Below the pieces are notes generated by a model, which worked only from the letters and a program-made list of their open reading frames with translations, did not search any database and was not told where the DNA came from. 64,000 nucleotides of DNA from Anaeramoeba flamelloides (lineage: Eukaryota; Metamonada; Anaeramoebidae), in the NCBI GenBank assembly GCA_027625915.1, contig JANTQA010000070.1, positions 315,001 to 379,000 of the forward strand. Direction: 5' to 3'. This document shows, one piece after another, positions 12,482 through 23,491 of the stretch (position 1 is its first letter; the number at the start of each line of letters is the position of its first letter). The position numbers and the translations under genes were made by a program.

Positions 12482-12914
12482 TGTCTGATCTCTGGAAATC
12501 TGGATTATTTTCTTGCTTCGAAGATTTTAATGTATGTATTTGTGGACTTGTATGTCCAGCACTACAATCAGCTAAAAACAAAGCTGCTATTGACGAAAGA
12601 AATTGTACAATTTGCGATTGTCTCTGTAAGTTTATTTTTTTTTATTTATTCTTATTTTAATTTTTTCACAAACAAATATTTTTGTCCTTTCTTATCATCA
12701 AAATTGACTTTTTTAAAAACAATTGAAAAAAAAAAATATAAACACATAATAACCCAAATTAGGTTGTCCACCTGAATTTTTCACAAGACAACAAATTAGA
12801 TCATCTTATGGATTTGAAGAAGCACTTCTTAACGATTGTCTTACCGCAGCAATTTGCATGCCATGTGTCATTTGCCAAGACGCTCGTGAAATCAACCAAA
12901 GATCCAAAAAATAA
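12482..12914 (+). CDS. PLAC8-family (Cys-rich) protein
   Basis: Two coding exons are clear: 12482-12625 and 12763-12914, joined across a 137-bp intron (donor GTAAGT, acceptor AATTAG). The product is about 98 aa if the start is MSDLWKSGLF. The pattern is typical of PLAC8/cornifelin proteins: an N-terminal W..GLFSCFEDF, a Cys-rich CICGLVCPALQSA block, a second CTICDCLCCPP block, and a C-terminal region with CMPCVICQDAREI. Family members are small membrane-associated proteins; roles known elsewhere (cell size, metal handling, membrane regulation) cannot be assigned here. No ATG lies in frame between the acceptor at 12480-12481 and the first residues. The start is therefore either formed across a splice junction with 11891 or lies in an unseen upstream exon. 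The stop is TAA. Confidence 0.88.
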
Positions 12915-13382
12915 TTAATTATTTAGATTGTTTGTTCTTTGTATACCAACTAATCGTTTTATCTTAAATTGAAAAAAAAAAATTTTTAAATTATTTATTT
13001 TCTGTTTGTTTAATTCTAATTTATTAATTTATTTGTTTTTTTTGATCCTAAATTTAAAAATCAAATATGGTCTTTTTAAAGTATTTAGTTACTTTTTTCT
13101 TATTATTATTTATGGAACACTTCCTTTTTGGTCAAATAAATACTTAAACTTATACATTTTTTTTACATTATTTTTTTTTCTAAATTGAGATTTACAAAAT
13201 TTAATTTCTTAAAAGATATGATACTTTAATATTCATATTAGGGGAAGTTTCTGATCAATTTTAAAAATTACAATAACACTAGAAAGTTTTTGACTTTTAG
13301 TGTTGAGTGAAAAATAAAAAAACTAAAATAAGAATTTTTTTTATTTTAATTGAATCTAATGAAAATTTTGAAAATTTCTTGC
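12915..13382. other. AT-rich stretch after the PLAC8 gene
   Basis: This holds the presumed 3' UTR and AT-rich spacer. No further gene or repeat was recognised. Confidence 0.4.
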
Positions 13383-13513
13383 TACAGCTGTTTTAGAAAA
13401 GTGTGTACCAAAACTTTTATTAGATGTTGACCGAACTGATTAAAAGATATGAATTAGACAGTTTTAAGCCATACTTACAAAAATTCCATTCCACACTTTT
13501 TTAAAACAGCTAT
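13383..13513. mobile_element. ~130-bp inverted-repeat MITE (CTGTTTTA family)
   Basis: The left end TACAGCTGTTTTAGAAAAGT pairs with the right end CTTTTTTAAAACAGCTATA. TA occurs at both edges. A related element lies at about 40241-40372 and another possible member around 39780-39880. It is non-coding. Confidence 0.65.
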
Positions 13514-13789
13514 ACTAAATTTTTTTATTTTAATATGTTCGATGGTTTTAACTTTCCATTTTTGTATTTTCAATTTTCCAAAACTTCTTTTAATATCAGT
13601 TAAGAAGAATAATTTCTTTAATTTGTCTTCAATTCTTCAATTGTTATTTAGATTAATTCTGAGTGAAAAAAATACTGGGCATGAAACAAATCCCTTGCAA
13701 GATTTTTAATTATCAATATTCGTAAAATTGATGGAAATTGGGAATATTTTTAATCTAATCCTGTTGATAAATAATCAAATTTTTAGAAA

Positions 13790-14033
13790 GATGGGTAATA
13801 AACCTACCTAAAGTTCATTAAAGTCAGATGATCTATATATAATACTCAAGTAATTGTCTTATAATCTAAGCAGATCTGCTTTTTTTGAAAAACAAAATAG
13901 AGTTTTATTGAGGTTTGTTAAAATTTGGAAAATGATAATTTTCATTGTTGTTTTATGATTGATTTAATAGTGTTTTGAATAAATTAACTTTAATGAATTT
14001 TTTAGTAGGTTTATTACCCTTCTTTCTTAAAAG
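13790..14033. mobile_element. ~245-bp TIR element
   Basis: The left end GATGGGTAATAAACCTACCT and right end AGTAGGTTTATTACCCTTC are inverted copies. The match continues inward (AAAGTTCATTAAAGT against ACTTTAATGAATTTTTTAG). The interior is AT-rich and non-coding. Confidence 0.7.
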
Positions 14034-15084
14034 TTTGATTCTTTATAAAAGGATTTCTATTTTTAATATCTACTATTTCACAACAATTTCCTAATATTTA
14101 GAATTAAAAAACCTATATGAGATTTTTTTTTTTTATACCCAGTATTTTTTAACTACTATAAATGTGGAATTTTTTTTCACTTTTTTTTTATTTCAATATT
14201 ACTCTTTTATAAAATATCAATAAATAGAACCTAATTTACAGTCGTTATTTACCCCCCCTTTTTTTTTTTTTTTTAGAAATTGTTATTTATAGATATAAAT
14301 TTAGAATTAAATTAATCATTTCAACAAAACCGGACAAATTTATTATAAAATATCACCGTTGAAAAAAATTATACAATTTTTATTCCAAATATCCTAAAAT
14401 TATATCCATTATAAACTACCCTGTTAATAATACCCCCATTTGTTTATTTACAGGTTTCCATTTTGATTTAAGATATGAAAGTTTCCAGTTAAAATTTCGA
14501 TCATATTTTTTAGTTCTTGAATTCATATTTTCTTTTTTCTTCTTGGTGATACTAAAAATTTTTTAAAGGGGTATAATCTTAATATAATATCTAATTAAAA
14601 AGATAAAACTTATAACTTCATTTTTCCTTTTTCAATATTATTTATATCCCAAACAGATTGCTTGATTGTTGAAAATATTTTAGAATAGATATTTATATAC
14701 AAATGTTGGTTAAAATTCAATTAGCAGTAAAAATATACCCTTTAATCATATAAAAGAAATTTATCAATATGTCTACTTTGAAAGAAGATATTTAAAAAAA
14801 CCCATCATTTTTGTGGAAATATATAAAAGTTATTCTTATTACTTTTCCTATATTTCAGTTTTTTTCAGATGGATAGTGCATTTTTTTTAAACTATTAATT
14901 ATTGTTTATCTAGTCAAATATCTCAAAGTTGAATAAATCGAAAATTCAATTTCTAAGCGATTTTAAAAAGTTTCCTGAAATAAATACTAATTTTATAAGC
15001 TTGGTAGTTTTAAAAAGACTAGATCCATTTTATTTTATTATTTTTATTTTTCATTAGAGAAAAGTAATAATATCCTGTGTTTTC

Positions 15085-15158
15085 TTAACTTTTCTAGAAT
15101 TCAAATAAATAGAGAATCATCATAGATTCTACCCAATTCATTTAATTCCTGAAAAGCC
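15085..15158. repeat. Short hairpin repeat, diverged
   Basis: The left arm CTTTTCTAGAATTCAAATAA and right arm ATTCATTTAATTCCTGAAAAG match the family at 4969-5120. Confidence 0.5.
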
Positions 15159-15768
15159 CAGTATTTCCATAAAAACTAAACTTATTCCAAAACAAAATAT
15201 TTTTTTTAGAAGAAAAAAAAATATTATCACATACTACATATAATATAAAAGATGAATTCTTTTTATTAATACTATCAATGATATTATTAATTTTTTTATT
15301 ATTTTTATAAAATTTGGATATCCAGATTTTTTTAATTTTTTTTCAATGACACAATTCAACACAAATAATGATAGGAGTATTCAATGGAATCAATATTTAA
15401 CCCTTCTTTACCAAATCACACTTTTGATTTTAATTTTTACTTATTACATAAGAGTACTTATATGAGTTTTTAGTAAACTTTTGAAACTTTAACCCCCTTT
15501 TTTAAAGCTTCCAGTTTATATTTTTTTTGTCATTAGATTTTCAAACATTTATAAGAATAGAAAAAAATCAAATATTTGTCCATAATTCTTTTGAATTCTC
15601 AAAAAACTCTATTAAACTTCCAGAATTTATAATAATCATGTTTAATCGATGCTTATATACCTTCTTTTTGAAATCTAGAAGCCCCATTTCTTTTTTTTTA
15701 ATTGTCAAATCAAAATTAAATTAAAGAAAATTTATTTTTATTTGTAAAATTAAAATATTCTGCCTTTA

Positions 15769-15836
15769 TCTTTTCCAGAATTTTATAGAATTGAGTAAAA
15801 TCTTTGATTTTCCCCCATCCTTTTAATTTCTGGAAA
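15769..15836. repeat. Short hairpin repeat
   Basis: The left arm CTTTTCCAGAATTTTATAGA, the shared centre AAAATCTTTGATTTTC and the right arm CCTTTTAATTTCTGGAAAG match the unit at about 5048-5120 closely, including the loop. Confidence 0.7.
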
Positions 15837-16340
15837 GTCTCAGTACCCTATACACTTGACCATACTCCTTAAGATGACCTTTTGAAATTGTAATTTTACC
15901 GTTTTATATTTTTTTATCCATTATTGAACTTTCTAACCCCAATGAATTTCTAATTTGATTAATTAAAAAATTTTCATTCTAAATCAAATAATTTCAATTC
16001 CCCAGTATACCAATTAATATTTTCATTTTCCAGTGTTCTAGAAATTTAGTACCTGTTTTAATTTTATTAAACTTTAAGAATCCAATTTTTTTGATCAATT
16101 GATATTTCCTTCTGTATATTTTTAATCTAGTGAGATCATTTTTTTACTCCAATTTTATAAATTAATCCCGGTGGATGAAAAAATACAGCAATAATAAATT
16201 TAATATATACAAAAGAACAAAAATTTCGTAGTTATTGAATGTTGAATGGTTTATAAATAAACTTTTTTTACACATGAAGAAATGTTAATTAAAGTTTTAA
16301 TTTTATCATTTTTTGAATATAATTTGAACAAAAATTGCAT

Positions 16341-17268
16341 AAGCTAAATTTCAAAAATAGGGTCATCATTAGTATTTTCTAAATTATTGGTATGTGTGTT
16401 GTGTTAACCAAATATTCTGAACCCAATATCTTTTAAAAGTCATTATTGAATATTTAATATCAAGGAACAATCTTCTTTTAATGAAAATTTCCCAAAGTTG
16501 AATTCATTTTTTTGCAATTTTTCTTTCAAAATGATTCCATATTGTTATTTTTATGTTGAATGAACAAGAACATTTTTGAAAACCGTTAATATTCAAGAGA
16601 TGAGATTAATTAGCATTGAAGAAAGGGATTGTAAAATTCAAAGAAAGTAAAACACCCAAGAAGTGTTTGCTTCGAAAACAAGTATCAACCAAATTTGCTT
16701 TAATGAGTTACAATGGTTCCTTTAAAAGTGAAGAAATAGCAAGATCAAATAAGATCTTCTTTTCTCTTTCATTTGGAGACAATGTGATGAATGTGATCGT
16801 ATTCATTTTATCTTTGAGTTCTTTGTTGTACATTCAAAAAATTGGTTTTGTTTTCGTTTTCTTTTCTTTTTCTTTTTCTATTTCTTTCTTTTGTTGAGAT
16901 TCTTTTTATCTTGAAAAAGGTATCAAGGAAAGTTTGGGTTGATACCAAATGCATAAATAGTAAAAATCTGATAACTCTGATGGGAAGTTGTTTCAAAAGG
17001 TTCTTGGAAGCAATGGTGAATCTTAAATGGGTAATTTTAAGATGAAAAATCATTTCAAAAATAGGGTCAGATTTATTTTTTTCTTTATGGGTTTCTTTTC
17101 TCTATTCTTTTATTAGAAATAATAATTAAAACAGAAAAGGGTGTTTTAGACAGTTATTTTTTAGTTTTAAGTTCTGATTTTTCTGGGTTGAGTTTTGGTA
17201 TTCACTAAATGAGAAACTACAATTTTTTTTCAATCAAAAATTTGCCCCTATTTTTGAAATTAAGCTTA
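16341..17268. mobile_element. Possible longer member of the REP-225 TIR family
   Basis: A family-type left end, AGCTAAATTTCAAAAATAGG, lies at 16341. The matching right end, CCTATTTTTGAAATTAAGCT, closes at 17268, giving an element of about 930 bp. A second partial left end (ATTTCAAAAATAGGGTCAG) at about 17052 means that the last 215 bp could instead be a separate short element. The interior has a 93-codon frame (16616-16897) that I do not recognise and overlapping minus-strand frames that are low-complexity. It may be a decayed larger relative of the 225-bp elements. Confidence 0.45.
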
Positions 17269-17659
17269 AATCATTCCAAAAAAAAAAAAAAAAAAGGGAA
17301 ATTAAAACAAAAATTAAAACCATTTCATTCTGAAAATTAATTATATTATTAATTCCCTCTTGTAGAACTGACAACTTTGAGATTTATTTGAATTCTTCGG
17401 TTTTATTTTTGTAGAAACCTTGTAGAAAATTTAGCACATTTTATTTTAGAATTAAACCTAACCAACTTAGGTACTTTTAATCTGAATAATTAAAAAAAAA
17501 AAAAATATTACTAAATTATCGAAAATAAACGAAAAAATCAATTTTTTTCTGATCTCTAAATTTTTAAATGTTTTGCTTTATTTTCTATTTTTAAATGAAA
17601 AGATACAAAATTAAGGGACACATTTCCACCCCCGAGGGTGTGTAATTATTGCGCTATTT
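17269..17659. other. AT-rich spacer, nothing recognised
   Basis: No gene or repeat could be supported. Confidence 0.4.
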
Positions 17660-18090
17660 TACATTCAAGTCTTAAAAAGAATTTTTATTCTGAAGAAATG
17701 ACAAAAAAATTACTATTTTCAAAGTTTAAAATCAATCAAAAAAAAAAAAAAAAAATTCAAATAGATTTTAAAAGGAAAATTTAAAAAAAAAAAAATGACT
17801 TGAAGGCGTTTTCAAGCACAAATTCAAATTTTAAAACATTTAAAACTCGCAAAAGTAACTAAAAACAATATTTAATGCAACTTGAGGAAGTATTGTGTAC
17901 TTATAGATTTGAAATGGAAATTAGGAAATATATGTAAAATCAATTTTTTAGTAGGAACTTTAGAAAGGAAAAAATTGATAAAAATTTTTCGGAATTGCAA
18001 AATTTCACTTTTTTTTGTAAAAGAAATTCTCAATGTGTAAATTTAACTCAGATTATAGAACTCTTTCAAGAGGATTTTTAGATACAATTT
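17660..18090 (+). repeat. REP-430 dispersed repeat, copy 1
   Basis: It aligns by eye over its whole length with 49384-49812. Shared blocks are AAAAAGAATTTTTATTCT, ATGACAAAAAAATTACTA, CGCAAAAGTAAC, ACAATATTTA and ACTCTTTCAAG. No clear terminal repeats or coding frame were seen. Confidence 0.65.
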
Positions 18091-18766
18091 CACCATTTTC
18101 AGCTGAAAAGGTAATTCTGAAATTTTCCATTTTCATTTTCATTTTCATACTAACAAATTCTTTTTTTAAATTGATATTGATACTTTGAAGACCTTTTTAA
18201 AGTAAAAGATCAACTATTTAACAAAATAAGGTCAAAAAGGAATACAATTATAAGTCAGCTCTAAAATTTAAACAAGAACAAAATACTTTCAATCAAAGAT
18301 ACAGATTTAAATCTAAAAAGTCAATTCTTATAATTTTCTTTGATAAAAATAAATATAACTGTGGTTTTCTAATGAAAACACAACAGAAATTGAAATCTTA
18401 ATTTTTTTTTTAAGTTTCATTTTTAAGAGAAACCAATTCAGAAATAATGAATTTTACAAAAGTCCAAAAAAATTAAAATTCAAAAACAAAAAAAGAAAAA
18501 ACAAAAAGTGTGAAAAGAGACAGAGAACATTTCTCTATTGTTGTATTTCTTTTTTTTTTCAAAGCTTCTTCCAAATAGTGAAGAAGTTTAATTCAGATCA
18601 AAGCAAGCAAACGGATGCTAAAAAAAAAAAAAAAAAGAGTTAATTGGCTTTTCAGGGTTTGGTACAATATAACAAAAGAAGAGAAAATAAAATTCACCAT
18701 TCTTGTTGCCGTGTTGGATAATAAATTTGTAATAAAACCAATCAATTTAAGTTTTCAAAAAGTCAC

Positions 18767-19378
18767 TTATTTCAATTTAACAGCGAATTTTCTTTGTGGG
18801 TAATGTTTTTCTCTTTTCTTTTGTCTTTCTGTTTTTGCAAGTGCATATTTTAATGGGAGTCTTCTTCTGATTGCTCTTGTTCTTTTTTTACGAAGATCGA
18901 GTGGCATGTGCTTGTATGATTTGAATTGTTCTCTATTTGCTGCCTTTCTTTTTTGGTTAATGACAGTCAAAACACGGGCAATGTCTTTTCTTACTAATTT
19001 ACTATTTTTTTATTTTTGCAGAATGAAAGCATCAATAATTTTTTTGACCGAAACAAAAAACAAAAACAAAATACAAAAAAAAAAAAAAAAAAAAAATTAA
19101 AAGCAAAAAAACAAAAAAAAGAAAAAGCAAAAAAAATTAGATTATGGTTGTTTTTGAGAGTAATTTTTTTAAATTTTTTTTTCTTTTATGGTGCAGATGA
19201 AAAAACAATCAAAAAAAAAAAAAAAAAAAGATTGGTACATTTTTGGTAATTTTGAAGCATTCGAAGAAGATACTTTATTTACACGTAATTGCCAAAGTTC
19301 AGTTTTGAGTTCTTCAAGTTGTTTGTTTAATTCTTCTCTGTTTTTTTCTCGTAATTCTCTTACTTTTAATTTACCCAT
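18767..19378 (-). CDS. RPL35: 60S ribosomal protein L35 (uL29)
   Basis: Two exons on the minus strand, 19378-19239 and 19001-18767, encode 124 aa, close to the 123 aa of human RPL35. The intron is 237 bp, phase 2, with donor GTACCA and acceptor AAATAG. Exon 1 gives [17 protein letters not shown] and ends [12 protein letters not shown]. The split codon gives Ile, then exon 2 reads [17 protein letters not shown] and later [20 protein letters not shown], the hallmark uL29 region. The C-terminus is the basic [11 protein letters not shown]. uL29 sits at the polypeptide exit tunnel of the large ribosomal subunit and takes part in nascent-chain factor binding. The start is the only plausible ATG and gives the expected family N-terminus. 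The stop is TAA. Confidence 0.97.
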
Positions 19379-19388
19379 TTGTAGTTAA

Positions 19389-20647
19389 TATTTGACTTTT
19401 TGTTTTCGAGTTAGAGTTGAAATTTGATCATAAAGAAAATTAACAAAAAGAAATGACAAAAAAAAAGAAAAGAAGTTTTAGGTTTGTATTGAGTGGAAGG
19501 TTCATTTTTGTGAAAGATTGTTTTCATAAAAAGGTTGGAAGATGTAAGACCTACATAAAGATTTTTAGCAAAATTAAAAAAAATGGTTACTGAATTTTAG
19601 AACGTATCATTTATCTTTGTTTGAATAAAAATAATAGGAGAACTTAAACAGAAGGAGTATTCAATTTCTTTGAAAAGAAAACCAAGTCGTAAAACTTTTT
19701 CATTTTAAGGGACATGTTTCAAACACAATAAAATCTAAAATTAAAGTATGTTGCTATTGAAGGAAAATAGTATTAGTTAACAGAATTCAAATGTCACGAA
19801 TAAATTGAGTATTAAACCCATATTAAAAGTTGATGGATCATTTATATTTAATAATTGTATTACTTTTATTAAAATAACAATTACAAACTAACAAAATCTT
19901 TGTTTCAGATTAAAGGGTATATTATTAAATTCCAAATTTGGTCAAATTGAATTTATTCGTGTTTTTGAATACTTTATTGATTATTTTCATTGTTACGAAA
20001 GTTTTTTTTTGGGTTTTATGATTGCGGGATGTCAAACTCAAAAAATTAGTTGGTAATTTTTAGTATGTTATTAGTTATACTGTACAAAAACCACAATTTT
20101 GAAATAACAAATACTAAATCCTTTTCAAAAATTTGTTCAAAACCCAATTTTAACTATCAAAATTAAACTGAAATTATTTACCCTCTAAAACTAGTGAAAG
20201 AAGTCTAAAAAATCAAATGAGTGTTTTTTTTTTCACTATACTGATTAAAATACTTGATAATATCACCCAAACGGACCCAAAATCCCCGCACACAATAATA
20301 TAACATACCCCAACATACCTAAGTTTGTTTTAACCCACCTTAAAAGGCGATTCCAAATACCCATAGTCAATATATATATAAATATATATATATATATATC
20401 AATATAATTGACTTTTTGGAAAGATTTAAAATTTGGCATAATTTAATAATTAATAATTTTCCCAAATTAAAACACTTTATCTTTTTTTCACAAAATCTTA
20501 GATACTAACTGATATGACACAGCTAATAAATAACAAATAAATATAAAAGTGAATTCTTAAAGTTCTATTACTAAAAAAGAATTACAAAAAAGTAAAGATC
20601 AAAACTTCAAATTTTGCTCAAAAAAAAAAGAAATCATTTTTAAAGTG
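19389..20647. other. AT-rich intergenic stretch
   Basis: This holds the RPL35 upstream region followed by AT-rich spacer. An (AT)n-like tract lies at 20370-20399. No promoter motif or gene could be identified. Confidence 0.4.
20370..20399. repeat. (AT)n microsatellite
   Basis: An AT dinucleotide run with one interruption. Confidence 0.9.
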
Positions 20648-21340
20648 TTCCCCATTTCACCCAAAGGTTCCAAACTAAAAATGAAAACATCACATTATTT
20701 TTAAGAATAAAACAAACTTAGATTGTCTAGAAATACGAGAAATAATAATCTTCCTATTAGTGTCAGTAATCACAAAAAAAAAGTCTGAAACAACAATAAA
20801 TTTCAAAAAAAAAAAAATATTAAATAATTTTTTGTGCCCCTTTCATTGGAACCATCTCGTACAAAATTTCTCAATTTCTTTAGGAAATTAATTTTGTTGA
20901 CAATAAAATTTTTTACTTGTAAATGTATGGATTTTTAAAGAAAATACTATATTTCACTTTTCTTAATGTTAATTTTAAGTTTGAATTTTTTTTTTTATGT
21001 TAACTTTCAAATCTAAAACCCGGAAATTTCTGAAACCGGGTAATTCCATTTTACTAATATTTACAATTGATCAGAAAAATGGAATTACTGGGTTTAAGAA
21101 ATTTCCGGGTTTTAGATTTGATAGTAAAATTTAAAAAAATATAAAAAACAGAAAAAAAAATTTTTTTTTTCAAAACGAGAAAAGTAAAAAGCAAAATACA
21201 AAAATAAAAAAACAATTATAAGATGTGAAAAAATGATTTTGATCTACAAATTGAAATTTTAATTTGAGAAGACCAACGAATTAAACTTATAGAATGTGTT
21301 CTATTCCTTCAATAAAACTGGACCCCTTTGACTGAAAAAG
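20648..21340 (+). repeat. REP-650 dispersed repeat, copy 3, with a nested palindrome
   Basis: This copy matches 4012-4560 in ordered blocks: TTCACCCAAAGG, TAAATTTCAAAAAAAAAA, TTTCATTGGAACC, TTCTTAATGTTAATT, GAATGTGTTCTATTCCTTC and GGACCCCTTTGACTG. It is longer than copy 1 largely because a 115-bp palindrome is inserted at 21007-21121. Confidence 0.7.
21007..21121. mobile_element. 115-bp palindromic insertion inside REP-650
   Basis: The left arm TCAAATCTAAAACCCGGAAA and right arm TTTCCGGGTTTTAGATTTGA are perfect inverted copies. The arms continue inward through AATTCCATTTT against AAAATGGAATT. It interrupts a sequence that is continuous in copy 1 of the host repeat. It is unusually GC-rich for this DNA and looks recent because the arms have hardly diverged. 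Confidence 0.75.
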
Positions 21341-22838
21341 AGTTTATATTTTTTTAATCCAAAAAGACAACTAATTTTTTAAAAAAAACTAGAAAAATTA
21401 AAAATAAATTTTATTAATGTATTCGAGAAAAAAGTGAAATACGGTTTTTATTTGAAAAAAAAATAATAGAAACTCATAAAGAAAAGGAAATTCTTATAAT
21501 AAAAGAAAAAAATAAATGATTAAAAACAAAATAGACTATAAAACACAATAATATGCATTTTAATACTATCTTCTTGAAGTTTTATTTTATTTTTTTTTTT
21601 TGATTGATTATTATTAAAAAATGTGTTGAAAAATGTTATTATTTTTGATATCTCTGAATCTACTCTTACATTCACAATAATCAAGGAGGATTTAACTCTG
21701 TTTGTTGGTCTGATTCAAAACAAAAAATAAATTATTCTTTGAATATAATTTCTTTATTCAATTAATTGATATTATTTTTGTTTTCAATAATTTGACAAAA
21801 AAAACATTTTTAACTTTTTCTATCTTTTATACTTTTTCTTTTAGATAATTGTCCCCCCCCCCCCCCCCTAACCAACCTATATTTATAGACAAATTTGAGT
21901 AATACATTTACAATTTTCAACTCTGAACATTGGTGATTCAACCCTGGAATTTATCTCGAAATCAAGATTGTTTTCCAAAATTGTACACTTTTAATAAAAC
22001 TTGTCTTCTCAATTAATATCGATAAATATTTTCAATTGATTATTTTTTTATTTTTGTCATTTTTACGATTAGTAATTTTTGTTTTATTGAGGATTCTTAG
22101 TTTACTCAATATGTTAAACAAAAAAGGTTCAAACAAATAAAGAGCGATACAGTAATTAAAATCATTTTCTTTGAAAATACTCTTTGCTTAAAAAGAAAGG
22201 AAAGATGAATTGAATCTTTTTCCTATTTATCTTCAAAAACCTGAAAATAATGAATCATTTTTGTAAGTTAAGATCTGCCCAAGGAACTATTTTATTAATT
22301 GATTTTTGAGACATTTGAGCTTTGGTATCACTAATTACATTGGCATCCTATTATATAGTACTTCAATTTTAGACTTTTTTGTAATATACGCTAATCCCTA
22401 AAGACAAAGAAAAAACCAAACCATTTAGATCAATAGAATACTTTCCTATTTTAGCTCTTAGACAAATATTTAAGAATATTTTGTCTTCAATTCACAACAC
22501 AATGAGAATAGTACACTTGATACAAATACTTTCAAGGCTTTTTGGAATATTCAACCTGACAGTCTTAAAAGATTTCAGTTTCTGATATCATTTTATATTT
22601 TTTAAAATTTCAAATACTTGATACAAACTTTTATAAGCTAAAAAATGGCCTGAAAATAATTAACAAAAGATAATATTTCTGATTAAATTGAAAATTTTGA
22701 AAGTTATCGAAAATAATAATATTTGTTAACTTTCAATACCTGAAAATCTTTTGATGAAAACCTAATAGTGGAAAGTTGTTTACAATAAATGTTTTTAAAA
22801 AGTTTGAATTCAAAAAACTTATTAATTGAAAGTTATTA
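21341..22838. other. AT-rich intergenic stretch
   Basis: No gene was found. It includes a 16-bp C homopolymer at 21853-21868. The rest is AT-rich spacer without recognised repeats. Confidence 0.4.
21853..21868. repeat. Poly(C)16 tract
   Basis: An uninterrupted run of 16 C, very rare in DNA of this composition. On the minus strand it is a G run able to form a G-quadruplex. Shorter C runs occur near 46404 and 47116. Confidence 0.9.
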
Positions 22839-23308
22839 CTGGAGTCAAAATAAAGCGTGTAAAAAAATTTAATGAATGTTTCACAATAAAAAGCGTGTTT
22901 TTTTGTTATAGAAGACCGATACATTAACCAACAAAAGAAACCGATAATAAACCCAAAAAAAATATGGTATTGGTTTCTTAAAGTTCTATTATTTAAAAAG
23001 AAATTCTAAAAATGAAGGATCAAATTCCAAAATTTATCTTAAAAAATAAAAACAAATTCTTTGAAAATATCAAAAAAACAAAAAAATTCAAAAAAATTGA
23101 GAAAATTATGTAAATTTTCAACTATTTGCATGAATAATTTAAATTTTACTGAAAATAACCAGACCTTTACTTTCAAAATTTATTTGAACTTAGGTATACT
23201 ATTTGGTAGTGGATTGGATGTTATCTTTGTACAAGAATAAAAAAAAAAGGGCGGATAATATTTTGAAACACAGATTAAAGTCTTTGTACACACATAATTT
23301 TGATCCTG
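22839..23308 (+). mobile_element. MT-475 element, well-preserved copy
   Basis: It is 470 bp, flanked by TA at 22837-22838 and 23309-23310. The left end CTGGAGTCAAAATAAAGCGT and the right end, ending TTTTGATCCTG, are imperfect inverted repeats. Internal landmarks shared with the other copies are GAAGACCGATACATTAACCA, TGGTATTGGTTTCTTAAAG, CTTAGGTATACTATTTGGTA and GGGCGGATAATATTTTGAA. The TA duplications and CAGT-like ends suggest mobilisation by a Tc1/mariner-type transposase. No protein is encoded. It ends 183 bp before the TRAPPC9 start codon. Confidence 0.88.
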
Positions 23309-23491
23309 TAGATTTTGCTATTGTAATTTGTTTCAAAAATTGGAACAAATAGAAAAAAAACAAAAGTGTTGCCAAGCAAAAAAAGTGACTACAATTTTTA
23401 TGCTATTTTTGTTGTGAGGTAAATAACTATCGAACCATTTTTTTATTATTTATTTTAGATTCAGAAATCTTTTCTCTTATTTAATAAAAAA

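Larger units (their letters stand above)
14034..16340. other. AT-rich intergenic stretch with two short hairpins
   Basis: No gene was found. Hairpin repeats lie at about 15085-15158 and 15769-15836. The remaining DNA is AT-rich with no recognisable structure. Confidence 0.4.

Noticed and set aside
16616-17053. Overlapping frames at 16.6-17.05 kb as a host gene
   Set aside because: They lie between inverted ends of a possible REP-225 relative, end in Phe/Ser/Lys runs and match nothing I recognise.
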